DNA from: Bradyrhizobium sp. ORS 375
Lineage (GTDB): Bacteria; Pseudomonadota; Alphaproteobacteria; Rhizobiales; Xanthobacteraceae
Length of the DNA: 51,143 bases
Direction: 5' to 3'
Assembly (NCBI RefSeq): GCF_000239775.1
Contig: NZ_CAFI01000273.1
Span: 1 to 51,143, forward strand
The notes below the pieces were generated by a model that saw only the letters and a program-made list of their open reading frames with translations, had not been told where the DNA came from and searched no databases. Each line of letters starts with the position of its first letter. Positions within the stretch are counted from its first letter, which is position 1. Position numbers and translations under genes: made by a program. This document shows, piece after piece, positions 16,823 to 24,848 of the stretch.

Positions 16823-16847
16823 AACGCGAGAGCATGAAAATCGTTCG
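16823..16847 (-). promoter_or_regulatory. putative EcfG-type promoter for the 91-aa gene
   Basis: Read on the minus strand this is CGAAC, 16 nt, CGTT. The EcfG general-stress sigma factor of alphaproteobacteria recognises GGAAC-N16/17-CGTT, so only the first base deviates. The -10 element lies about 54 nt upstream of the start codon at 16769. Together with the plus-strand copy at 16999-17023 it forms a divergent stress-promoter pair. Confidence 0.55.
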
Positions 16848-16877
16848 TAGGACGGAGAGTGCTCGGCTGCCCGAGCT

Positions 16878-16899
16878 TCTTCTTCATCATTGAAGAAGA
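16878..16899. repeat. perfect inverted repeat in divergent control region
   Basis: TCTTCTTCA and TGAAGAAGA face each other across a 4-nt loop (TCAT), giving a 9-bp perfect stem. It lies upstream of both EcfG-like promoters, between the 91-aa gene and the inositol synthase operon. No U-run follows, so it is not an obvious terminator; an operator or protein-binding palindrome is possible. This assignment rests only on symmetry and position. Confidence 0.4.
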
Positions 16900-16998
16900 T
16901 CGTTCCTCCATGACGTTGTCGGACTCTAACTTGGATCAATGTTTTTCTGCTTTCCGGTAGCAAACAATGACGCGGCGTACAGGCCGGCCGTCTCGGCA

Positions 16999-17023
16999 GG
17001 AACGAACATACCTTTGGCACGTT
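16999..17023 (+). promoter_or_regulatory. EcfG-type general stress promoter for the inositol/sugar operon
   Basis: GGAAC at 16999-17003, a 16-nt spacer, then CGTT at 17020-17023: an exact match to the consensus known for EcfG (general stress response) promoters in alphaproteobacteria. It lies 63 nt upstream of the ino1 start codon in correct orientation, leaving room for a leader. This makes the inositol synthase operon a candidate member of the general stress regulon. Confidence 0.68.
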
Positions 17024-17086
17024 CGCCGACGTACTTAGGTTTCATTCGCGTCACGCGACAAAGCCATCGCCGGAGGACGACACTCG

Positions 17087-18196
17087 ATGCACTCCCGTCT
17101 TCAAGACAGACGCCGCGTCCGCGTCGGTGTCGTCGGGGTCGGCAATTGCGCCAGCTCCTTCATCCAGGGCCTCAGCTACTACCGTAATGCGAAATCCAAC
17201 GAGCCCGTTCCCGGACTGATGAATGCGGAAGTCGGCGGCTACCACATCAGCGACGTGGAGATCGCCTCCGCGTTCGATGTACATGCCGACAAGGTCGGCC
17301 GCGATGTCGCCGACGCGATCTGGGCTCGGCCCAACAACACCTACCGCTTTGCGGATGTGGACGAGACCGGCGTGATCGTCGCGCGCGGCCCCGTGCTGGA
17401 CGGCATCGGACGCTATCTCGAGGATGATGTTCCCGTTGCAGACGAGCCGGAAGCCGACGTCACCGATGTCCTGAAGCGCTCGCGTACCGACATCGTGGTT
17501 TCCTATCTTCCGGTCGGCGCGCAGAAGGCAACGGAATACTATGCCGCGCGCGCCATCGAGGCCGGCTGCGGCTTCGTCAACTGCATCCCGGTCTTCATCG
17601 CGTCCGATCCGCCGTGGCGCGAGCGCTTCGAGCAGGCAGGCCTGCCCATCGTCGGCGACGATATCAAGAGCCAGGTCGGCGCCACCATCGTTCACCGCAT
17701 GCTGGCCAATCTGTTTCGCGAGCGTGGCGTCCGGCTCGACCGCACCTATCAGCTCAACGTGGGTGGCAACACCGACTTCAAGAACATGCTGGAACGCGAG
17801 CGGCTGAGCTCCAAGAAGATCTCGAAGACGCAGGCCGTGACCAGCCAGTTCGACGTGCCGCTCGACGCCGACAACGTCCATGTCGGCCCGAGCGACCACG
17901 TGCCGTGGCTGACCGATCGCAAGCTCGCTTACATCCGGCTAGAAGGCACGACCTTCGGCGGCGTGCCGCTGAGCGCCGAGTTGAAGCTGGAGGTGTGGGA
18001 CTCGCCGAACTCCGCGGGCGTGGTGATCGACGCCGTCCGCTGCGCCAAGCTGGCCCTGGACCGCGGCATCGGCGGCGCGCTGACCGGGCCGTCCAGCTAC
18101 TTCATGAAATCGCCGCCCCAGCAGTTCACCGACGAGGAAGCCAGGCGCAGAACGCGGGCCTTCATCGACGATGTGCCTGTCGACGACGCCGGCTGA
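17087..18196 (+). CDS. ino1: myo-inositol-1-phosphate synthase
   Basis: Converts glucose-6-phosphate to L-myo-inositol-1-phosphate using NAD, the first step of inositol synthesis. The 369-aa protein has the short prokaryotic form. A Rossmann motif [13 protein letters not shown] sits at about 13-25, and family segments [26 protein letters not shown] and [11 protein letters not shown] (with the catalytic Lys region) are present. It is first in an apparent operon with a histidine phosphatase, glycosyltransferase, nucleotidyltransferase and methyltransferase, so inositol is probably made here as acceptor or building block of a glycoside. An EcfG consensus promoter precedes it. Confidence 0.93.
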   Translation: MHSRLQDRRRVRVGVVGVGNCASSFIQGLSYYRNAKSNEPVPGLMNAEVGGYHISDVEIASAFDVHADKVGRDVADAIWARPNNTYRFADVDETGVIVARGPVLDGIGRYLEDDVPVADEPEADVTDVLKRSRTDIVVSYLPVGAQKATEYYAARAIEAGCGFVNCIPVFIASDPPWRERFEQAGLPIVGDDIKSQVGATIVHRMLANLFRERGVRLDRTYQLNVGGNTDFKNMLERERLSSKKISKTQAVTSQFDVPLDADNVHVGPSDHVPWLTDRKLAYIRLEGTTFGGVPLSAELKLEVWDSPNSAGVVIDAVRCAKLALDRGIGGALTGPSSYFMKSPPQQFTDEEARRRTRAFIDDVPVDDAG

Positions 18197-18203
18197 AGGC
18201 CTG

Positions 18204-18800
18204 ATGATGACGACCACGATCCACATGATCCGGCACGGGCATCATCCTCTGCTCGGCCGCGTCCTCTGCGGCCGCATGCAAGGCGTCGAGCTCGATGATC
18301 AAGGCCGCCGCGAGGTGGAGATCTGCGCCGCGCTGATCGAGCCTCCCTCGTTGATCCAGTCGGGCCCGCAGCTGCGCGCACTGCAGACGGCGGACATCCT
18401 TGCCGGCCGCTATCGGCTTCCGGTCGAGATTGCGCCGGCGCTGGACGAGCTCGATGCCGGCGACTGGACCGGCCGCAGCTTTGCCGAGCTGGAAATCGAT
18501 CCGGCCTGGCGGCAATGGAACGAGAAGCGCGCCTCGAGCACGCCGCCGAACGGAGAGAGCATGGCGGCAGTCCAGCAGCGGATCGTATCTCACATCAGTC
18601 ACCTCTGCCGGAACCGCAGCGGCGAACGCATCGTGCTCGTCAGCCATGCGGAGCCGATCCGGGCTGCGATCATGCATTATGCGCGGATCGCGCTCGACGA
18701 CTTTCATTCGGTCGAGGTGGCGCCGGCCAGCATCAGCACGCTGATCGCGGATTCAACTGGGATCAAGCTTGACCAGGCCAATCAGAAGGTGCCGGCGTGA
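18204..18800 (+). CDS. histidine phosphatase family protein
   Basis: The 198-aa enzyme belongs to the phosphoglycerate-mutase-like superfamily. It has the phosphohistidine motif MIRHGHHP near the N-terminus, a central acidic segment (ELDAGDWTGRSFAEL) and the late catalytic His in VLVSHAEPIRA. The start was placed at ATGATG 8 nt after ino1; the frame runs 11 codons back into ino1. Because it follows inositol-1-phosphate synthase directly, it may remove the phosphate to give free myo-inositol, a step usually done by the unrelated IMPase family. That is an inference. The next gene starts inside its stop codon (GTGA). Confidence 0.83.
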   Translation: MMTTTIHMIRHGHHPLLGRVLCGRMQGVELDDQGRREVEICAALIEPPSLIQSGPQLRALQTADILAGRYRLPVEIAPALDELDAGDWTGRSFAELEIDPAWRQWNEKRASSTPPNGESMAAVQQRIVSHISHLCRNRSGERIVLVSHAEPIRAAIMHYARIALDDFHSVEVAPASISTLIADSTGIKLDQANQKVPA

Positions 18801-19897
18801 AGATCGTGATTTTTGGCCTGACCATCTCATCGTCCTGGGGCAACGGTCACGCCACGCTATGGCGTGGGCTGTGCAAGAACCTGATCCGCGCCGGCCACAG
18901 CGTGGTGTTCTTCGAGCGTGACGTGCCCTACTACGCCGAGAATCGCGACATGGCGGAGCTCACCGGCGGCGGCCTGGTGCTCTATCGGTCGTGGCAGGAT
19001 TGCGCGCCGGTCGCTGCCGCCGAGCTGCGCGCCGCAGATGCCGCTGTGCTGACCTCCTATTGTCCTGATGGACATGAGGCCACAGCGTTGATGCTCGATC
19101 GAGCACGCGGGCTCAAGGTGTTTTACGATCTCGACACGCCCGTCACGCTCGACCGGCTGCGCGCCGGAGAAACACTCTCCTACATCGGTCCGCGCGGGCT
19201 TGCCGATTTCGACCTCGTGCTCAGCTTCACCGGCGGGCCGCGGCTGGTCGAGGAATATCGCAATCGCCTCGGCGCGCGCCAGATTGCGCCGCTCTACGGC
19301 CATGTCGACCCCGACGTACATCGACCGGTCGCGCCGGAGCCGCATTACCGGGCAGCGCTGTCCTACCTCGGCACGTACTCCGCCGATCGTCAGGCGGCGC
19401 TCGAGGAGCTGTTCGTCGACCCGGCCCGTACCCGCCGCGACCTCCGCTTCCTGATCGGCGGCGCGCAGTATCCGCAGGATTTCCCCTGGTCGTCCAACAT
19501 CTACTTCGTGCGCCATCTGCCGCCGGCCGAGCACGCCGCTTTCTTCGCATCCTCGCGGCTGACGCTCAACGTGACACGGCGCGCAATGGCCGAGATGGGC
19601 TGGTGCCCGTCGGGCCGGCTGTTCGAGGCGGCCGCGTGCGGCGTCCCGCTGCTCAGCGACAGCTGGGACGGCATCGAGCAGTTCTTCTCACCTGACGCCG
19701 AGATCATCTTGGCCGCTCGCGCGCAGGACACGCTTGCCGCGCTCGCGCGCGACGATGGCGAGCTGGCGCGCATGGCGGCCCGCGCCCAGCAACGTACGCT
19801 CGACGAGCACAGCTCACAGCAGCGCGCAGCCGAGATGATCAGCCTGTTCGAACGGGCGGTCCGGCGCGCACCGGCATTCACGACTCAGGAGGCCTGA
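18797..19897 (+). CDS. CgeB-like glycosyltransferase (GT-B fold), copy 1
   Basis: The 366-aa protein has the GT-B layout of the CgeB/Glyco_trans_1_2 group: N-terminal KIVIFGLTISSSWGNGHAT, a middle VFYDLDTPVTLDRL, and a C-terminal donor domain with RLFEAAACGVPLLSDSWDGI. It should transfer a sugar from a nucleotide donor in the cytoplasm; no membrane segment is seen. It is closely related to the protein at 30522-31661, sharing SSWGNGHAT, ERDVP.Y.E, D.DTPVTL and YLGTYSADRQ, although the two lie at opposite ends of the locus. The GTG start overlaps the upstream stop. Confidence 0.85.
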   Translation: MKIVIFGLTISSSWGNGHATLWRGLCKNLIRAGHSVVFFERDVPYYAENRDMAELTGGGLVLYRSWQDCAPVAAAELRAADAAVLTSYCPDGHEATALMLDRARGLKVFYDLDTPVTLDRLRAGETLSYIGPRGLADFDLVLSFTGGPRLVEEYRNRLGARQIAPLYGHVDPDVHRPVAPEPHYRAALSYLGTYSADRQAALEELFVDPARTRRDLRFLIGGAQYPQDFPWSSNIYFVRHLPPAEHAAFFASSRLTLNVTRRAMAEMGWCPSGRLFEAAACGVPLLSDSWDGIEQFFSPDAEIILAARAQDTLAALARDDGELARMAARAQQRTLDEHSSQQRAAEMISLFERAVRRAPAFTTQEA

Positions 19898-19898
19898 C

Positions 19899-20699
19899 AT
19901 GTGGGGCATCGTCCCAGCCGCCGGCCGCGGCAGCCGCATTCAGCCCTTGGCGTTTTCCAAGGAGCTGCTGCCGGTCGGCAGTCGCAGCGACAATGGCACG
20001 GACCGGCCTTGCGCGGTTTCGGAGTATCTCGTCGAACGGCTGATCCTCGGCGGCGCCGACAAGATCTGCTTCGTCATCTCGCCGGGCAAGTCGGACATTC
20101 TCGAGTATTTCGGCGACCGCTATGGCAGCGCGCGTCTCGCTTACGTCGTGCAGCCGGAGGCCGCCGGCCTGTGCGACGCCGTGTTCCGCGCCTCCACCGT
20201 GATCGGCGAACGTGAGGACGTGGTGGTGGGGCTGCCGGACACCGTGTGGTTTCCCAAGGGCGCACTGGCGAGCCTGCCCGATGCCGATCTGTCGTTCCTG
20301 CTGTTTCCGGTCGAGCATCCCGAGTTCTTCGATGCGGTCGTGCTCGACGGCGACGCGGTCAAGGAGATCCAGGTCAAACAGCGCGATGCCTCGTCGAACT
20401 GGATCTGGGGCGCGTTCCGCATGTCGGCCCGCGGTTTCCACGATCTCAACACTCTGTGGGAAGCCCGCAACCGCAGCGATGAGTATTTCGGCACGCTGGT
20501 GAACAGCTATCTTGCCGCCGGCGGTTCCGGCGTCGGCATCATGGCCGGCGAGGCCTATGTCGATGTCGGCACCATCAACGGCTATCGCACGGCGATTGCG
20601 CTGCTGGCAGCGTCCCAGGACAGCGTCGAGCCGCGGCCGACGGTGCGCGCCGCCGTTCGGACCGGCGTACTTCCAACGCTCAACGGAGGCCGGGCATGA
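19899..20699 (+). CDS. sugar-1-phosphate nucleotidyltransferase
   Basis: The 266-aa NTP-transferase-fold enzyme resembles glucose-1-phosphate thymidylyl/uridylyltransferases. The nucleotide-binding signature is at the N-terminus: VPAAGRGSRIQPLAFSKELLPVG. PEAAGLCDAVF, VGLPDTVWFP (metal-binding Asp) and a C-terminal VDVGTINGYRTA follow. It activates a sugar-1-phosphate as an NDP-sugar for the glycosyltransferases around it. The identity of sugar and nucleotide cannot be read. It starts 1 nt after the preceding gene and overlaps the following methyltransferase by 4 nt. Confidence 0.85.
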   Translation: MWGIVPAAGRGSRIQPLAFSKELLPVGSRSDNGTDRPCAVSEYLVERLILGGADKICFVISPGKSDILEYFGDRYGSARLAYVVQPEAAGLCDAVFRASTVIGEREDVVVGLPDTVWFPKGALASLPDADLSFLLFPVEHPEFFDAVVLDGDAVKEIQVKQRDASSNWIWGAFRMSARGFHDLNTLWEARNRSDEYFGTLVNSYLAAGGSGVGIMAGEAYVDVGTINGYRTAIALLAASQDSVEPRPTVRAAVRTGVLPTLNGGRA

Positions 20700-21460
20700 C
20701 GAGCGATTTGCTCTCGCGCGACGAGATCCGCCGCCGGGTGGATGCGCTCGGCCCGTGGTTTCACAATCTCGACCTCAAGGGCGTGCCGACCGCGCCGACG
20801 CACTTCCTCGGCGACTATCCGAATGTCAAGTGGCAACGCTTCGCCGAGATCATTCCGGATGATCTCACCGGCAAGTCGGTGCTCGACATCGGCTGCAATG
20901 CCGGCTTTTACGCCATGGAGATGAAGCGCCGCGGCGCGTCCCGCGTGCTCGGCCTGGATACCGATGACGACTATCTGGCACAGGCGCGCTTTGCCGCCGG
21001 CGTCAACGGACTGGACATCGAGTTTCGCAAGCTCTCGACTTACGACGTCGGCCAGCTCGGCGAGACGTTCGATCTCGTGATCTTCATGGGCGTGCTCTAC
21101 CACCTGCGCCATCCGCTGCTCGCGCTCGACCTCATCCGCGAGCACGTGGTCGGCGATCAGCTGCTGTTCCAGTCGATGCAGCGCGGCTCCTCGGAGGTCG
21201 ACGAGATCGCCCGCAACTACGATTTCTGGACGACCAGTCCGTTCGACAGTCCGGGCTATCCCAAGATGCATTTCATCGAGCACAAATATGCCGATGATCC
21301 CACCAATTGGTGGGCGCCGAACCGGGCCTGCGTCGAAGCCATGCTGCGCAGCGCCGGCTTTGCGATCCTCGCCCATCCCGAGGAGGAGGTCTATCTGTGC
21401 CGCAAGGTGCCGCGGCCGCAGCAGGACGGTCCGGTCTATCCAGCACGAGGTGAGCGATGA
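20696..21460 (+). CDS. SAM-dependent methyltransferase (CmoB/DUF1698-like)
   Basis: The 254-aa class I methyltransferase has SAM motif I at about 62-70 (VLDIGCNAGF), an acidic motif II (LGLDTDDDYL) and a VLYHLRHP segment as in CmoB-like and DUF1698 enzymes. True CmoB modifies wobble uridine in tRNA, but this copy lies in the middle of a sugar operon, so a sugar or cyclitol hydroxyl or carboxyl is a likelier target. It is coupled by ATGA overlaps to genes on both sides. I recall this methyltransferase type recurring in sugar clusters with a B12-radical SAM partner, as here. Confidence 0.82.
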   Translation: MTSDLLSRDEIRRRVDALGPWFHNLDLKGVPTAPTHFLGDYPNVKWQRFAEIIPDDLTGKSVLDIGCNAGFYAMEMKRRGASRVLGLDTDDDYLAQARFAAGVNGLDIEFRKLSTYDVGQLGETFDLVIFMGVLYHLRHPLLALDLIREHVVGDQLLFQSMQRGSSEVDEIARNYDFWTTSPFDSPGYPKMHFIEHKYADDPTNWWAPNRACVEAMLRSAGFAILAHPEEEVYLCRKVPRPQQDGPVYPARGER

Positions 21461-22401
21461 TCGAGGCGGCGAAGATCTGGAACGAGCCGAACAACAAGTC
21501 GCATTGGGACCTGCAGCTCGATCCCGACTGGGCGCGCTTCGCCGAGACCGCGATCGCGGCTGGCAAGGCGATCCGCTCGGCAAATGCGACGCTGCCGCGC
21601 GTGCTCGGCGGCATCTCGCCGATCGATCCCGCCTTCATCAACAACATGAAGGCGCGCGGCGCGCTCGATCACGTCGACGCCGTCGCGGTGCACGGCTTCC
21701 CGCTGGATTGGAATCTCTGGAAGATCGACGAATGGCCGGCCAAGCTGGCTGAAATCCAAGCGCTGGTCTCGGTGCCGGTCTGGGTCACCGAGGTCGGCGT
21801 GTCCTCGTTCGGCGCCGACGAGGTGCAGGCCTGGGGATTGCAGCGCACCGCGGAGCTGCTCAACGGCCGTTCGCCGCGCATTCATTGGTACAGTCTCTAC
21901 GATCTGCCGACGGCATGGGAGGCGACGACGCGGCACAAGGAGGCGGAGGGTTCGTCCTACTATCGGCACTTCCATATGGGCCTGTTGCGCGAGGACGGCT
22001 CACCGAAGCTGGCCGCCGAGGTGTTTCCGGAGCATTCCCACGGCATGGGCCTGTGCCAATGGTTTCACTTCGAGGACCATCGCCTGGACGAGGCCGTGCG
22101 CTGGCTGCGTCGGCTCGGCGTCCGGCACGTTCGCACCGGACTGTCCTGGGCCGACAGCTTCCGCCCCAACGCGCTCGACTGGTTCGATCGCCAGATGGAG
22201 GCGCTGGCGGAGTTCGACGTCACCGTGACGTTCTGCTTCACGCCCGAGCATCGCGGCGTCGCTCCGCATCACACCAGCCCACCGATCGATGTCAACGAAT
22301 TTGCCGATTTCTGCGCCGGCATGATCTTGCGTTATTGCGCAACCACCGGCGTGACAGCTCCGCCTCCGACGCTGCCGGAGCCGCTGCCATGCGCGCCCTG
22401 A
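21457..22401 (+). CDS. glycosidase-like protein with apparently circularly permuted TIM barrel
   Basis: The 314-aa protein carries glycoside hydrolase clan GH-A hallmarks in an unusual order. The acid/base motif KIWNEPNN, which normally ends strand beta-4, is at residues 6-13 (Glu10). Then come VLGGISP (beta-5 like), [10 protein letters not shown] (beta-6), the nucleophile motif WVTEVGVSS with Glu112 (beta-7) and HWYSLYDL (beta-8). Only after these come segments that look like beta-1 to beta-3: [38 protein letters not shown] and a helix [13 protein letters not shown] that would naturally run into WNEPN. A stop codon lies two codons before the ATG, and the upstream gene is complete, so no N-terminal part is missing. 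Hydrolase or transglycosylase activity is plausible but untested. A Pro-rich tail ends the protein. Confidence 0.78.
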   Translation: MIEAAKIWNEPNNKSHWDLQLDPDWARFAETAIAAGKAIRSANATLPRVLGGISPIDPAFINNMKARGALDHVDAVAVHGFPLDWNLWKIDEWPAKLAEIQALVSVPVWVTEVGVSSFGADEVQAWGLQRTAELLNGRSPRIHWYSLYDLPTAWEATTRHKEAEGSSYYRHFHMGLLREDGSPKLAAEVFPEHSHGMGLCQWFHFEDHRLDEAVRWLRRLGVRHVRTGLSWADSFRPNALDWFDRQMEALAEFDVTVTFCFTPEHRGVAPHHTSPPIDVNEFADFCAGMILRYCATTGVTAPPPTLPEPLPCAP

Positions 22402-23600
22402 TCCTGGTGATGGATTCGGTCGGCATCGGCGGCGCGCCTGATGCGTCCAGCTATGGCGACGACGGGGCCGATACGGTTGGCCACATTGCCGAGGCCTGTG
22501 CCGCCGGCCGCGCCGACAACGGTCAGCGTCAGGGACCGCTACAAGTTCCGTATCTGGCTGCGCTCGGACTTGGCGACGCCTGCCAACGCGCCACCGGCCG
22601 CAAGCCACCAGGTCTCACGCAGCGAGCCGGCGCCGGGGCGGCGTTCGGCATCGCCCACGAGCAGTCGCGCGGCAAGGATACACCATCGGGACACTGGGAA
22701 ATCGCCGGCGTGCCTGTTCCCTTCGAATGGGGCTATTTCCCGAGGACCGTCCCAACCTTTCCGCCCGACCTGATCGAGCAGCTGTGCGCGTCCGCTGGCC
22801 TGCCCGGCATACTTGGTGATTGCCACGCCTCGGGCACCGAGATCATTGCCGAGCTGGGGGAGACGCATATGCAGACCGGCCGGCCGATCTGCTACACATC
22901 CGCCGACTCCGTATTCCAGATCGCCGCCCATGAAGAGGCATTCGGGCTCGACAGGCTCTATCAGCTCTGCGACCTCGCGCGCCCGCTGGTCGATCGCTTC
23001 AACATCGGCCGCGTGATCGCGCGCCCCTTCGTCGGAGGCTCCTCGGCCGATTTCCGACGAACAGCCAATCGTCGCGACTACGCCGTCCCGCCGCCGGAGC
23101 CGACGATCCTCGACATCGCCTCTGCGGAGCAGCGCCACGTCGTCACGATCGGCAAGATCGCCGACATCTTCGCCCATCGCGGCACAGGCCATAACCTCAA
23201 GGGCGAGAGCAACGATGTGCTGTTCACGCGCATGCTGGAGGGTCTCGATACGCTGGAGGACGGCGGCCTGCTGTTCGCCAACTTCGTCGACTTCGACACG
23301 CTCTACGGTCATCGCCGGGATATCGCGGGCTATGCCCGTGCGCTGGAAGCCTTCGATGCGCGATTGCCTGAGTTGCTGAACGCGCTGCGCACCGACGATC
23401 TCCTCATCATCACCGCCGATCATGGCTGTGATCCGACCTGGAGTGGCTCCGACCATACGCGAGAGAGCGTTCCCGTGCTGATCGCAAACGGCCGCAGCGC
23501 CGGCCCGATCGGCGCGCGCAGCAGCTTTGCCGACATCGGCGCTACGGTTGCTCAGCAACTCCGGCTGACACCAACGTGTCATGGCTCTGCGTTCTGGTGA
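22389..23600 (+). CDS. deoB: phosphopentomutase
   Basis: The 403-aa metalloenzyme of the alkaline phosphatase superfamily interconverts ribose-1-phosphate and ribose-5-phosphate (and deoxy forms). The N-terminal metal/nucleophile region [15 protein letters not shown], the [10 protein letters not shown] segment, and the late metal ligands in [19 protein letters not shown] are all present, and length is normal. Its start lies 13 nt inside the permuted glycosidase gene, so it belongs to this operon. In most bacteria deoB sits with nucleoside salvage genes, so here it may supply a pentose-1-phosphate for nucleotide-sugar synthesis. Confidence 0.92.
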   Translation: MRALILVMDSVGIGGAPDASSYGDDGADTVGHIAEACAAGRADNGQRQGPLQVPYLAALGLGDACQRATGRKPPGLTQRAGAGAAFGIAHEQSRGKDTPSGHWEIAGVPVPFEWGYFPRTVPTFPPDLIEQLCASAGLPGILGDCHASGTEIIAELGETHMQTGRPICYTSADSVFQIAAHEEAFGLDRLYQLCDLARPLVDRFNIGRVIARPFVGGSSADFRRTANRRDYAVPPPEPTILDIASAEQRHVVTIGKIADIFAHRGTGHNLKGESNDVLFTRMLEGLDTLEDGGLLFANFVDFDTLYGHRRDIAGYARALEAFDARLPELLNALRTDDLLIITADHGCDPTWSGSDHTRESVPVLIANGRSAGPIGARSSFADIGATVAQQLRLTPTCHGSAFW

Positions 23601-23735
23601 GAGCGCCGTCTCATGTGGGTTATTGATATAGGTTAGAGAAACTATTGTTTGTACGTCGCGTAGGAACCAACATTCGTTGCGCCGCTTCTCACCGGGAGAG
23701 TTCGTTCCAAAATCGCTTAGAGGGAGTAGCTCGGC
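23601..23735 (+). promoter_or_regulatory. AT-rich spacer before second half of sugar locus
   Basis: This is the only sizeable gap inside the sugar locus. Its first half (about 23615-23655) is markedly AT-richer than the surroundings, and a GGAAC box sits at 23663-23667, but no CGTT follows at 16-17 nt. A GAGGGAG ribosome site precedes the next gene. A separate promoter for the 23.7-32.7 kb operon is likely; its sigma factor cannot be named. Confidence 0.4.
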
Positions 23736-24848
23736 ATGACACGTGTCCTGATTACCGGAGGCGCTGGGTTCATCGGCTCCCATACGGCCGATGCGCTGAT
23801 CTCCGCAGGCTACGAGGTCAGGCTGCTCGACTCGCTCTCTCCTCAGGTGCACGGCCAACAGCGCCAGCGTCCTTCCTATCTGCACGCCGACGCCGAGCTG
23901 CTGATCGGCGACGTCACTGATCCGATCGCCGTCGAGCGCGCGCTGCGCGGTGTGGACAAGGTGCTGCATCTCGCCTCCAGCGTCGGTGTCGGCCAGAGCA
24001 TGTACGACATCGAGTCCTACGTGCGCACCAACGAGCTTGGCACCGCGGTGTTGCTGCAGGCTTTGGCCAACCGTCCCGTGGCCCGTCTGGTCGTCGCCTC
24101 CTCGATGAGCGTCTATGGTGAGGGCGCATGCCGCGCCGCCGACGGATCGATCGTCGCGCCCGACGAGCGCTCGCTGGATCAGCTCAAGCGCGGCGATTGG
24201 GAACTCACCGACACGGCCGGTGGCCTGCTCGCCCCGATGCCAACCCCGGAAACCAAGCAGCCGACGCTCAGCTCGATCTATGCCTTGAACAAATATGCGC
24301 AGGAGCGGATGTGCCTGATCACCGGCAAGGCCTACGGCATTCCGACGCTGGCGCTGCGCTTCTTCAACGTGTTCGGCCCGCGCCAGGCGCTGTCAAATCC
24401 CTACACCGGCGTGCTCGCGATCTTCGCGGCGAGGCTGCTCAACGACCGCCCGCCGCTGGTGTTCGAGGACGGAAGGCAGCGGCGCGACTTCGTCCATGTC
24501 CATGACGTCGCCCGCGCCTGCGTGCTGGCGCTCGAAAGCGACCATGCCGACGACGTGTTCAACGTCGGCTCGGGCCAGAGCCGCAGCATCGTCTCCGTCG
24601 CCGAGGATCTCGCCCGCGTGATGGGGCGCTCGCAGATGACGCCGACGATCACGGCCAAGTATCGCGCCGGCGACATCCGGCACTGCTTCGCCGATATCAG
24701 CAAGAGCGAGCGCCTGCTCGGCTTCAGGCCCGCGGTGCGGTTCGAGGACGGGCTCGACGAGTTGGCGCATTATCTCGCCGATCAGATCGCCGACGACCAG
24801 GCGGAGAAGGCGACCGAAGAGCTTTCGCGACGCGGGCTTGTTGCATGA
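23736..24848 (+). CDS. NAD-dependent sugar epimerase/dehydratase (extended SDR) 1
   Basis: The 370-aa extended SDR acting on nucleotide sugars has the N-terminal NAD motif VLITGGAGFIGSH, substrate/catalytic Ser in ASSMSVYGEG, the YxxxK pair in IYALNKYAQE, and late FFNVFGPRQ and RRDFVHVHDVA segments typical of UDP-glucose 4-epimerase relatives. An insert of about 40 residues after SVYGEG sets it apart from plain GalE. It is the first gene after the internal gap and is coupled to the next epimerase by a 4-nt overlap. The sugar is unknown. Confidence 0.87.
   Translation: MTRVLITGGAGFIGSHTADALISAGYEVRLLDSLSPQVHGQQRQRPSYLHADAELLIGDVTDPIAVERALRGVDKVLHLASSVGVGQSMYDIESYVRTNELGTAVLLQALANRPVARLVVASSMSVYGEGACRAADGSIVAPDERSLDQLKRGDWELTDTAGGLLAPMPTPETKQPTLSSIYALNKYAQERMCLITGKAYGIPTLALRFFNVFGPRQALSNPYTGVLAIFAARLLNDRPPLVFEDGRQRRDFVHVHDVARACVLALESDHADDVFNVGSGQSRSIVSVAEDLARVMGRSQMTPTITAKYRAGDIRHCFADISKSERLLGFRPAVRFEDGLDELAHYLADQIADDQAEKATEELSRRGLVA

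Noticed and set aside
16820-17020. 66-codon minus-strand frame between the divergent stress genes
   Set aside because: It overlaps both EcfG-like promoters and the palindrome and has no family resemblance; regulatory DNA is the better reading.
23663-23667. EcfG promoter before the second sugar operon
   Set aside because: GGAAC is present but 16 or 17 nt later the sequence is GCTT or CTTC, not CGTT.
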